From: Punica granatum
Taxonomy: Eukaryota; Streptophyta; Magnoliopsida; Myrtales; Lythraceae
Assembly: GCF_007655135.1 (NCBI RefSeq)
Contig: NC_045133.1
Location: 19,999,845 to 20,063,844, forward strand
DNA: 64,000 bases
Direction of reading: 5' to 3'
In this document: positions 48,167 to 58,545 of the stretch, in pieces
Position numbering within the stretch: position 1 is the stretch's first letter
Layout of the letters: the number at the start of each line of letters is the position of its first letter
The notes under the pieces: model-generated
What the model saw: the letters and a program-made list of their open reading frames with translations, nothing else
Told to the model about the DNA's origin: nothing
The model's database searches: none
Program-made: the position numbers and the translations under genes

Positions 48167-48486
48167 TTCAAGCAAACCCTAAAACCCATCTAAAACCCTC
48201 ATCTCGTCTCGAACCACAGCCATGGAAGCAGGGGGGGACTGATCATCAAGAATAAAAAAACCTGGAGGGTCCGGTCTTAATTGCAGGGAGGAAGGGGAGG
48301 AGATGCTCTGTTCCCCGGCCTTGAGCAGAGGCTAGCACTGCATGCACCGGAAGATGAAGATGAAGATGGAGATGGAGATGGAGAAGGAGGACATTCTGTG
48401 TCTGAGAGAGATAGAGAGGCAGAGCTTCTTTGGAGCTCCAATGATTAGATTAGACCTAGACGACATATATGATTGCAGTGTCTCCC

Positions 48487-48663
48487 TGCAAGCAGCGAAA
48501 TGAAGAACCTTTGATAGTGCTGGGTATCAAAGAGATCCAAGACCCGAGATTTCCCTGAGATCGAAGCGAGAAATTGTATCCTGTGATGATCAGGCCCAAA
48601 GAACTCGACCCCGGAGCAAGTCCTGCCGAGAACAAAGGATGGAAACCAATGAGGATCCCCGGT
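48487..48663. repeat. direct repeat copy 2 within Pack-MULE 2
   Basis: Partner of 47988-48166, in the same orientation. The roughly 320 bp between them include GATGGA-type short repeats (48355-48390). Confidence 0.85.
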
Positions 48664-49152
48664 TCTTCTTCGCAGCAAAGCAGGCACTGCAGAACTTCGA
48701 CGATGCAGGATGGGGAAGCAGAGGAGAGAGACAGTCGAGGGGGGAGAGAGGGTCGCTGGAAAGGGAGAGCTAGATCCAAGGGAGGGAGGTCGCCGGAAAT
48801 GGGGGCTCTGATACCCCCACCTTCCCCTCCCTCTTTCTATCAGTAGGGTCAGATCTAATCCTGAGAAGATGAGCACAGTAAATTTTAAAAAAGAATGGAA
48901 GAAATTAAGAAGAAAACGACGTCGTTTTTTGGGGAAAATTGCTAACGTCGAACTTAACGTTCCAGGTCACCACTTAACGAGCCATATCAGCATTTTCTAT
49001 CAGGGACGAGTTGTGAAAGGTAACGGAAGGACTAACTTGTTCTAACGTTTCATTTGCAAATCCTAATTTATCTAACGAAATTCTTTCAGGGACTAATTTG
49101 TATAGCGCTGTAAAGTTTAGGGACCAAAAAGTGAGTTTTGTCATAGATTATC

Positions 49153-49709
49153 TTAGACCATCCCACTTCCGTACTTGCTTAAAATACTCATATAGGCACA
49201 GATGAGAAGATTTTCGCTACAACATCGCATGTACATTACGGACACTACCTCATTCAGCAAGTACAATATGCATGCAATTTTATTTCTTTCCATCAGAAGA
49301 TACATTCATTGGAATATCTTTCTCTTAGTACAGAGATTTGAATATAGAGTTGCGATATTTTCTTTTATTAAAGAAAAACAAGAAGAACTAACGTGAGCTG
49401 ATTCAAACAGTTAAATGTTTGTTCCGCTTAAACAATGTCTCAAGTTCGAGTCTTTGTGAATGCAAAAAATCCATGCTGTGAACACTTACTTTACCTCTTA
49501 GTGGGCCCACTAGTTCGACTGGATTAGTAAAGGCCCACTGAAATTCTTGATACCAGGTTTCACGCAAAAAAAAAAAGAAAAACAAAAAGAAATTACCAAA
49601 TATAAAAATATAAATTTTGGAGAAATTTTCATGAGGAATTTGGACATCTTGAATGATGTTTCACTGATCTTATTGTGTCTTTGTTTTAACATAGAGAAAA
49701 TAAATAAAT
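49153..49709. other. duplicated noncoding DNA (block 2)
   Basis: It is colinear with 15586-16190. No gene is seen. Confidence 0.6.
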
Positions 49710-50664
49710 GGGCAAATTACAAAAAAAAAACCATAAATTCTGTAAAAATTATCAATTTTGTTCTAAATTTTACTTTGTAATAAAAAAACTACATGTTTTG
49801 ATAATCGTCTCGGATTTGGTCTCCGTTACTATTCCGTCAAGATTTTCGCCTATTTACCCACGTGGACTTTATGGGACCCACCAAATTTGCATATCATTTG
49901 ATCATCTTTTCTTTTCTTTACAAAAACAACCTGAGTTTTCATAAAAGTCTTAGTTTTGCTCCAGATTTTGATTTATAATTTTAAAAAAATACATGTTAGC
50001 ACTTCGTTTTGGTTCACCGACTTCATGAGAGAACATCAACAACATTCCCGACTACAACCCGGAAACTATTACAAAAGAAGACCCAGTAAACCCTGTGTTA
50101 CTATTCACAACCGCGCCAGCCATGTCAAACGGATGGCCCCAACAGTGATGCACGGAGGATTGCGGCACGAGAAAAATTCAAAATCGACAACCTAGCATGA
50201 ACACAAGGAAGAGTGGCAAAATCGTCATTTCAATCATCCATCGGTGGGAAGTAACCCGACTGATCCAGCTGTGAATAGTAACCTCGGGTTTGCCGGGCCT
50301 TATTCTGTAATAGTTTCCTAGCTATAGTCAAAAATACTGTTGATATTCTCTCTTGGAGCCAATGGATCAAAACTGGGTGCTGACATGTATTTTTTTAAAT
50401 TACAAATCAAAATTTAGAACAAAACTGAGATTTTTATGAAAACTTAGTTATTTTTGTAAAGAAAAGAGAAGATGATCAAATAATGTACAAATTTGATGGG
50501 TCCCATAAAATCCATGTAGGCAAATAGACGAAAATCTTGAAGGAATAGTAACAGAGGCCAAATATGAGACGATTATCAAAACATATTATTATTTTTATTA
50601 CAAAGTAAAATTTAGAACAAAATTAACAATTTTTACAGAATTTAGGTTTTTTAGTAATTTACCC
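49710..50664. mobile_element. foldback element, block 2 copy, uninterrupted
   Basis: A 955-bp near-palindrome starts GGGCAAATTAC and ends GTAATTTACCC. The inner sequence is also inverted: ACATGTTAGCACTTCG near 49991 pairs with the reverse of the stretch near 50370-50390, and GGAAACTATTAC near 50061 with its reverse near 50311-50325. The termini resemble Mutator-derived MITEs. The flanks share only TAAAT, so the target repeat is not resolved. Confidence 0.75.
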
Positions 50665-52984
50665 TAAATTTTGTGACAGTATATTCTGCCTTGATGTGGA
50701 TTTGTCAAATTTTCTCTTATTTGGACCACCGACAACAATCTATTGTTCCTTTACCGCGCACGCTCAGAATTTAGAATATTTTGCTGATGTACTTGAGTTC
50801 GTTAACCATGAACAATCGGTCTTTCTTCTTCTTATGTCCAACACGTGCTCGATTGAATATCCTTTCCAATTCCAAAGAAATTCAGCAGATCTCGTGCATC
50901 ATCGTTGAATCAGGGGCGTGTATGATGCCTCCAGAAAACTATGGGTACCCTTTTAGTGAAAATCCTCTTCCCCACTTATCTTAAAAAAAAAAAAAAGTCA
51001 TGTACATCAGTTATGTTTGAACTCTCTCTCATTTGAACTTCCTGGTGTGCGGCATAAAGAGAAGGATGAGTACGACTTTGATTGTCGTTCAGGTTATGGT
51101 GCTGGCCTTGTCTTCTTTTTGGGTGAATATTTTGTTGATCTTTTTTGTTTAACATCATATTCTCAAAATGACCTTCCCACTGTTTACATCTTTATTTAGA
51201 TTTTGTGTTGCTTTTTAAGTTCATCAATAGAAAATGTATATGTATAGAAGCAAAAACGGGTTTCCATTTGTAACTTTATGCTATAGCTCTGTATTATTTT
51301 GCTTGCAATTTAATTTTTTTTCAATTGATATTTTTATAGATTGTTAGTTGGATGTGGATCATTCTCCGCCGGGGTCCAGGGAAAGGAATGTACAGGCCAT
51401 ATGAGTTCATCAATTTCATTGGCCTGACACGGTCTTGTTAGGTATTTGCTGCCGCAGTAGTGCTCTTAGGCCCTAAACATGGGCATCCCGAAGGGTTGCC
51501 ATGACAAGCTTGTTAACTATGAGTCGACCTTTATGTATTGGATGAATATCCCCAAGTTTCATCATTTTCAGCATTCAACAACTTCTACAAACAAAGACTG
51601 GGCTCTTCAGCATCCAAGCTGCCACCACAAGCCATATGTTTTATCTTTTGGATTACTTCAATTTTATTTAGCTTAAACTTGACAATGCATGTAGTGTACA
51701 AGCTCGTATCTAGCCATCTTTTGTGAAGCACATGTCGAAAAATTTCATGACTGGCATTGAGGAACATTTTTTGTGCATCATTCGTTGACTTGCCAAATTT
51801 TCAGTGTACGGGGACTAAAAAGGTGGTCCATGGTTTATTTACTATGCTTTTAACACCTTTTCTTGTCTTATTACAATACAAGTGTTACTTGGTAAGATGC
51901 ATGAAGGATTTATTATTGTAGTTGTGATTCTTCTTTTCCCTACAGTGGATCATAGTATCTCAGGAATCTTCTCGTTTTATAAATCAAAGATCTAATTTTG
52001 TATCAAAAGCCATAAATATAGCTGCTAGAGAGCTTATTCACATTGCAACTGTTGGAGAGTTGTTCTACCTCCATCTATTTCTGTCCTCTTCGACGGAATC
52101 TGCATTTCACCCGGGGGAGGGGTGAATGCGGGCTATGTTTTGTCCATGGCTTCATCGAAAGAAAATCGAGTTTCTGAATTTTATTTTTTATTTTCATGTT
52201 ATTTTCAGAATTTTTTTTAACTTTTCATAATTCTTTTTTCTCTTTTTCTTTACCTTTTCAAGTGCCACATCGGTGCGCTATGTACCCCATCAACAAAATT
52301 AATAGATGCTACATTTGTTGTTTAAAGTGATAGTTTGTGATTTAATTTTTATAATCTCTAACTGTAATATTTAGCCCTAATTTATGGGGTTCCTTCTTCT
52401 TCTTCTTCTTTTTTATCAATCCATACATTTTCACGTAGAAAATTTATTTCATCATTTTCATCTTAGACTTAAGATATCCTATTGCATACTGCCTTGATGG
52501 TGATGGTGCTTATAAGTAAAAGAAGGAATTCATGCTTAGATTTAAGAAATTAATATCGTAGCCTTCAAAAAAAAAAATTCAGAAAGTGAACATGTGAACT
52601 ATTTTTCTTTTTTTTTTTGGTAATAGGATTCTTTCTTGCTGTAGCATTACTTTCTGAGATATTTGATGAACTTATTTGTCATTACCTTTTCTTTCTCTTC
52701 TTTTATTTTTAATCTTTTTGGGTAAATTTTTTGACTTTTTGTCTCTGATGTTGCATTATATTGGCTAAATACAAACCATTGCTATTCAGGTTTGCCATTA
52801 GTCCTTTTACTTCTATATTGTGATTGCATTATGGTTGCGCGCGCGCACACACACATATATATATATATATCATAATTCTTCCCAATATGGGTGTGTGTTT
52901 CAAACAACGGCATAGTATGAATAAAATATTGAAAATTTGCCAAGAAAGATTAAGTAGAGAAAATCTATTATTGTACATGGCTAT
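50665..52984. other. duplicated region without a recognised gene (block 2)
   Basis: Partner of 19888-22260. About 75 bp of the GC-rich patch near 52105 are missing, and indels disturb most frames. The similarity stops abruptly after TTGTACATGG near 52980. Confidence 0.45.
52837..52870. repeat. compound microsatellite (CG)n(CA)n(TA)n
   Basis: GCGCGCGCACACACACATATATATAT. In block 1 the same site (22130-22147) has only a TA run. Confidence 0.95.
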
Positions 52985-54475
52985 TGTTATGTTCTTTTAT
53001 TTTCTCTTGAAAAAATATTTTGCTTTTCAATTTTATTTTCATATACGATAATATCGTAATTGCACTCGGTCCTTTCATTCTCATTGATTTATCTTACTAT
53101 GTCACTATTTATTTTGTCACTATCTATTTTATTATCTATTGGCTATTATATAGAATTGCGATAAAATTTAATGTGCCTTGGAGATATAAATCTTATTTTC
53201 CTACATGTTTTGTCCCATATATTACATTCGCTTTATTAATTTTTTTTTAAAGAATAGCTAATTTACTAATCTCTTAAACTTATGAGGCTTTATTGTTCAA
53301 TTGTGGAAACATAAGCCAGAAAATATATATGCCTAACAAACCTTCCCTTTTGCTCACTTTCGAAGGTCAATTTATGTTGGGAGTAGCAAATGTGATCATT
53401 ATTAGAAGTTATATAGGATACATGCATTTTTCTTACATTGTCCTTCAGCTGTAATTACTAAAAAAATTACAAATGTGCTCCACGTGGTCTTCTCACTAGT
53501 CTAACAAAAATTGGAGCCATAAAATTAGACAATCGTTGGAGACAAATTCATCAATTCATCCTCCTATATTCACCCACTCACCTTTAACTTTCATAATAAA
53601 CGCAGTTTTCTCTCTTTCCTCCCCCCACTTTGCCGTTTCTCTCCCTTCCTAAAATTTATTTAGTCATTTTCTTCCTAACTTTAATTATTTCATATATTTT
53701 ATTGTTGATGATAAATTTTGGATACAATTGGAACCAATAATTTTAATAGTACTTTATGGTAAAAATCTATGAATTAATAATTAAAATTTTAAATTACTAA
53801 TTATAATAAAATAAACCATAGCCAATGAAGCTTATTTGAGCCCACAAATCTCCATGGAATTCAATTAAAGCCCAGTGAGAAACAATAACCAGAGGCCCAA
53901 TTAGCCAGTCTTCTTCTTCGTTCTCTCATCCATCATCCAAACGTGACTTCTCTTTCGCCTCTCAGCCCACCTCCCACCTGCGGCCACTTCATACAAAAAT
54001 CCCACACCGGTTCCCCGACAAAGGAACAGATTGTTTATGAGAGCTTCGGAGCACGTAAGAAGCAAGACCTTCCCAGAACGGAAGACCTTCCACAAGAAGG
54101 TTAAGGTAATGGGATTTATTCTATAGGCCCGTATGTTCAGGGGGGGAAAATGTAAGGAAGCCTCGTGAGAGGGCGATGTGAGACTCTTGAAGAGATAGCG
54201 ACAGCAAACCGACAGCAAAATGAGAGATTCGCAATGGAGTGACATCATCATTTACTGTCGCGATGCTAATATTCAAAGTTGAATCGATTAACTTTTCGAT
54301 CGAATTACACTTATTCGATCACTTTTCGAGAGTCACATCGACTTATTGACCGACTTTCGGAGAGAGAGAAAATCTAAGGAAAGAATAAAAACACTTACTG
54401 AGGAGATACAGGAGAGACAATAAAAGAACACATTCACATTAACAATAGTCGAGTATAGGGACCTCCCTCTCCCTA
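52985..54475. other. AT-rich intergenic DNA, no gene supported
   Basis: It is unique in the window. A less AT-rich patch at 53900-54130 has short frames and a donor-like AAGGTAATG near 54104, but no recognised protein. Confidence 0.5.
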
Positions 54476-54521
54476 CATAATACCTCATCATCTGCAGTTT
54501 TACCTCCCGATTAAACAAAAC

Positions 54522-55448
54522 ATGGCTTTCATACTCATACTTTGGAGTGTCCTGTTTCCTCTAACATCCATTCTAATGTTTCTCGCCCTTTTCCTCATGA
54601 AAGTTCCCCATGTAGTAATCGGGTTTTGGATCTCTTTCCTCATGAAAGTTCCCCATGTAGTAATCGGGTTTTGGATCTCCGTCAATGTCTATGCTCTCAC
54701 CCTTGTCTTTCTACTTGGTATTCCTGTGCAAAAGCAGATGCTTAGCTATCTACTTCGAGAGCCACGGTCAGGTCATCTCAAGCTCCTCAGATTCATCTTG
54801 AAGTACGGCGTCCCTATTTGCTGTGGGCTAACCATCGCGTTTAAAGGTGCGGAGAGTGTGGTTTCAGCTACTGTCGTGTCTGCTTGGATTGCGTATGTTG
54901 TGATATGCCGCCATTGGATCGCCCATGGCATTCTCGACGCAACTCAGTGTTTTGCAACTGAGGTCTTCATGTGGATTACTCAGTTTTCTGTGGACACTTA
55001 CTATTCCAGTCGATTCGATTTCTCTCGAATGCTGCTCGTGTTCTTCACATTTCTCGCTGTAATTGCTTCGTGTTGTGGCTGTGTAAGAATCCCTAACTTT
55101 CTATGATTTGTACGTTTTCTTGCCAATCGCACGATTGCAATTTCGTGTTCATCAATGTAGGATGATGCTCGTCGTGAGGAGAATGGAGCGCAACGGTTTA
55201 CTACACTCGACCATCTTGGAGAGCTCGTCCAAGCACCAATAGCAATCCTGGACACTTCAGTCACCTTCACTAGAGTCGCCACACCTGAGCCTCTCACTGT
55301 CGATGAAGGTGTTGATGCCTTTCCGGTTGAGACTATGGAAGAGGTGGCTAGTGAAGGCGTTACAAGTGTCCTAACCCTGGAAACTAAGGAACACGTCATA
55401 GCTCCACCGCAGGAGGAAGTGGTGGGAGTTGAAGATGTAAACATCTAA
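54522..55448 (+). CDS. intact multi-pass membrane protein, member D (2 exons)
   Basis: Exon 1 (54522-55082) is exactly 187 codons and ends at the donor GTAAGAATC. Exon 2 (55161-55448) starts after AATGTAG in phase 0 and runs 95 codons to TAA, giving 282 residues. Exon 1 has about five hydrophobic segments (roughly residues 4-25, 43-66, 90-108, 112-130 and 170-186). Basic or charged loops include REPRSGHLKLLR. Residues 24-38 and 39-53 are identical (FLMKVPHVVIGFWIS), a 45-bp tandem duplication unique to this member. Exon 2 starts DDARREENG and is acidic (TVDEGVDAFPVETMEE, EEVVGVEDVNI). The start is the only upstream ATG in good context (AACATGGC). I do not recognise the family. A membrane location is inferred from hydrophobicity only. 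Confidence 0.75.
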
Positions 55449-58194
55449 TTAAGAGGCACGAATAATCCTATTGAGTATTAAACTTAAAATCTCTTAATTA
55501 TCAAGTGAGAGGTGTACCACTGTATCATATCATCTTCTGATAGTATCAATTTGCACGTGTGTTTGTCAATTTCCAATTGTCAGTTCTTGCATAATCAATT
55601 TACCATTTTTACTTCAAAAACTGCAGCCTTTCCTTCAGTTACTTTATTTTCAGATCAAGTGATTTGTCTTTCATTATTACTTTGATTCATTGAACGACTA
55701 TTGGGCTTTCACTATCCCCTGCAAGGGAACTGAACTAAGCAACACAAAGTAAAATTATGCAAGGTGAGTCATTCAAAAGTTACATTATTGATCATATCCT
55801 CAGTCTCCAGCTCTTAGCTCTCTTGTTAATCAATATAATTGTTCGTGAATAGGCTTATTGAGTTTCAAAAGGAGCAAAGGTTGGTGACATAAAAGTTGAT
55901 TTTACTATGGAAGGAGCAAGCCCCTAAGACCTTAACGTAAGTTTCGTCGGTGCATATTCTGTGTTACATTTTCCAATCAATCCATAGAATGAATTGATAT
56001 TTTTCAAATTCTCCGATGCAAGAGATACAAGAATCATATAGATTTGAGCACGAAGCCATGCCTTGATTGGGTGGGTCATTGGTACAGGATTGCCTGCTCT
56101 CCAAGAGCGATAATTTTTCATAAGCCAGTTTATTCGAGATTTTGCATATTTTAATAATAAATTTCCACATATAAGCATACTATTCTAGGCTACTAAGGAG
56201 GCGTCGTTCAACTATTTTTCTAGGAGGTGATGAACGAGATATTAGAGAGAGACGAGCACATGGAACTTAATCTCCAAATTGACAGATCTAGGATTTATTA
56301 GGAACCTCACAACTTGCCAATGGTACTTGCATTAAGTTGATTTCATATTCTTGTCTACTAATCGGGGTGCTTTGTATGAGTTAACTTTGTACAACTTATA
56401 TACCATTAACGTGCTCTTTTGATTCTCCTCCATTGGATGCTTTGAGTGAGCAATGTTCTCGTCGACAATTTGACATCACAAACTCAAAGCACATTCAAAA
56501 GTTTTAAGCTGAAAGCGCTGTAGTTCTAGTTTACTTTCAATGTATTGGTATGTCATGATGATACCGTTCTTGTTGTAAAGACAATAAAAAAATAAATAAT
56601 CCATGAACACGCATTCCACATGAAACCATTGTGACCTTCTGACTGATAAGATAAATTAAGTGCGGCTGAATGTTGGTGTCCATCACTTGGTATTCGTCCC
56701 ACTGGGTCCCAACCAATCTAGAATCGAGCCGATCAAAGAGAGAGCTCCCGATCTGGTTCCTCCCTCCCTCTGGAAAAAAAAAAAGTCTATTTTTACTTTT
56801 TAAAAGTTTTGGAAATAAAATGACGTTTTACATTTTTCAGCAACGGTATTACCCACGTAAGCGTTCGCATCAGACTGCCTACGATGATGGATTTGTTGGC
56901 TTATAGATATTGAGAACCCAATTGTTGGCTGCCTTAAATATTTAGAATAAAAATTGACAGTTTGCTACTACTAATTATTCTGGATGATTGTTTACATTAG
57001 CGAGTAGCTCCCAAGGTTCAAAGAGGTAAAGACTAATCTTGGAGACGGCCTAAAGTTTAAGTCGAGGACCTTTTCTATTTAGTTGGACGGTCTCAAACGA
57101 ATTCCGCATCGGTTGGCCGAAAACAAAATCCTGAGGGAAATGATTCCATAGCCTTAATAAGTTCACAACTGCTGAAATATATAGTTATTGATCGATCGAT
57201 GGTAACTTTTAGGACTGAGGCCAATACAAAATTTATCGCCATTTCTTTCTTGTATAAAGTTGCAGCCACGACAGAATGTCAAGCTAGCCATGTCAAGTGT
57301 TCTTTAAGTTCATCCCAAAGTCGCTCGAGCTTGGTGTGGTCTTCGATTGAAAATGAAACAAAACTCTGAGCTCAGAGAACTTCTACCCTAAATTAATTTT
57401 ATGGCACGTTTATCCTCTCAATTGCTCGAGGACTTATCAACCCGTTCCAGTAGTTTCTTACCTAATTCTAAAGGAAACGGCAGGTGCATCACACATGATA
57501 ATCAAAAGAATTTTGATATAAATAAAACCTGATACGGAAAACAAAAATGCAGCTGCGGATATGAGGAGGTTAGGCTGCTGCCTGGCCACCCCCTCCGATA
57601 ACCCCATCGTCTTTAGAGGATCTACCAGACGATATGTTCGTCTTTTTTTTTTTTTACAAGAGTCTAACTGATCCTTGAGGCATGTGCACTCTCCTTCTAC
57701 CCCACACAGAGGACATCAGGTAATTTATTTCCCAGGAAGGGGCCTCCAGCAGAGCCAAGAGATCCGGGAGAGATAATTAGTATCAATGAGAAATTTCTGC
57801 ACTATCCTTTGAGGGAAATGCTTCTTCAATGCATCATCCATGACAAAGAACCAATTTGATTGTGTTCTTTATGATATATTACTCTATCTTTAATCCTCCT
57901 CTGCACCATCTGGTCGGAAGCATCATTTTAATTTGTAATAGTATCTAACCTTTTTCCATTAATTTGAATGAGAACGGCGTAGTAGATTTGTCGAAGAAGT
58001 CTTGCTTATGATATATCGACGCCGCAACAGAAAACGACAATTAAATAATAAACAACACCTGCTTGGATGATTTATATTTTGGCCGCATATCTGTTCTAAT
58101 TTACCTTCTGCTGTGAAATGTTGCATCCAAACACAATAAAACCCGCATTGACTTCAAAGAATCAAATTACAAAAAAGTGCTAAACAAACAACGA
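55449..58194. other. intergenic DNA, no gene supported
   Basis: It is mostly AT-rich. Short frames at 55924-56178 (minus) and 56670-56906 (plus) have no domain or codon support. A T-run lies near 57641-57652. Confidence 0.5.
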
Positions 58195-58545
58195 TCATTT
58201 GGATTTCATCACGCATGTCTGCCTTGAGCTGATGGCCGGAGAAGCCATGGCCCTTAAGTTCTCTCTCGCCAGAGAAAGCGAGATTCGAGAACCGTCATCA
58301 TGATCATGATCACAGTAATGCCTACTTCTTCTTCTCCTTCCTACTCCTCCCTCCCCTCCCATTATGACCTCCATGAACTCTTCTTCTTCTTCTTCAGAAT
58401 CTCGGCCTCGACCTGCGGCAAACTGCTCCCTGCCATCCCCATTACCTGCATCTTCATCCTCACGCAACCAGGACCCTGACTGGCGGCTTCCTTTCTTCGG
58501 TTGGGGCAGCCCCTGCAACTCCAAGGCCGAGCCTGCAAAAGCCAT
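58195..58545 (-). CDS. hypothetical small acidic protein
   Basis: ATG at 58545 opens 116 codons on the minus strand, ending CVMKSK. The N-terminus (MAFAGSALELQGLPQPKKG) precedes a run of glutamates (DSEEEEEEFMEV), then a Gly/Arg stretch (GGEGGVGRRRRS) and an HDHDDG block. Composition bias is strong. I recognise no domain. Balanced codon use and a length typical of small plant proteins are mild support. The DNA just upstream on this strand is GA-rich, as in many plant 5' regions. It could also be a chance frame in low-complexity DNA. Confidence 0.4.
   Translation of the reverse strand: MAFAGSALELQGLPQPKKGSRQSGSWLREDEDAGNGDGREQFAAGRGRDSEEEEEEFMEVIMGGEGGVGRRRRSRHYCDHDHDDGSRISLSLARENLRAMASPAISSRQTCVMKSK

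Larger units (their letters stand above)
47264..49142. mobile_element. Pack-MULE 2, carrying a CRF-type ERF gene piece
   Basis: A 1879-bp element has ends GACAAAACTCACTTTTTGG and the reverse at 49142, with inverted arms of about 240 bp that have diverged noticeably. A perfect 10-bp target repeat ATAGATTATC (47254-47263 and 49143-49152) is present. Block 1 has the empty site (GGACAGATTATCTTAG near 15585). No transposase is present. The interior holds the 5' part of a transcription factor gene on the minus strand and a duplicated leader segment. Confidence 0.93.

Noticed and set aside
48445..48876. 143-codon minus-strand frame in Pack-MULE 2
   Set aside because: It overlaps the duplicated leader segment and other frames. 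It is more likely captured untranslated leader than protein.
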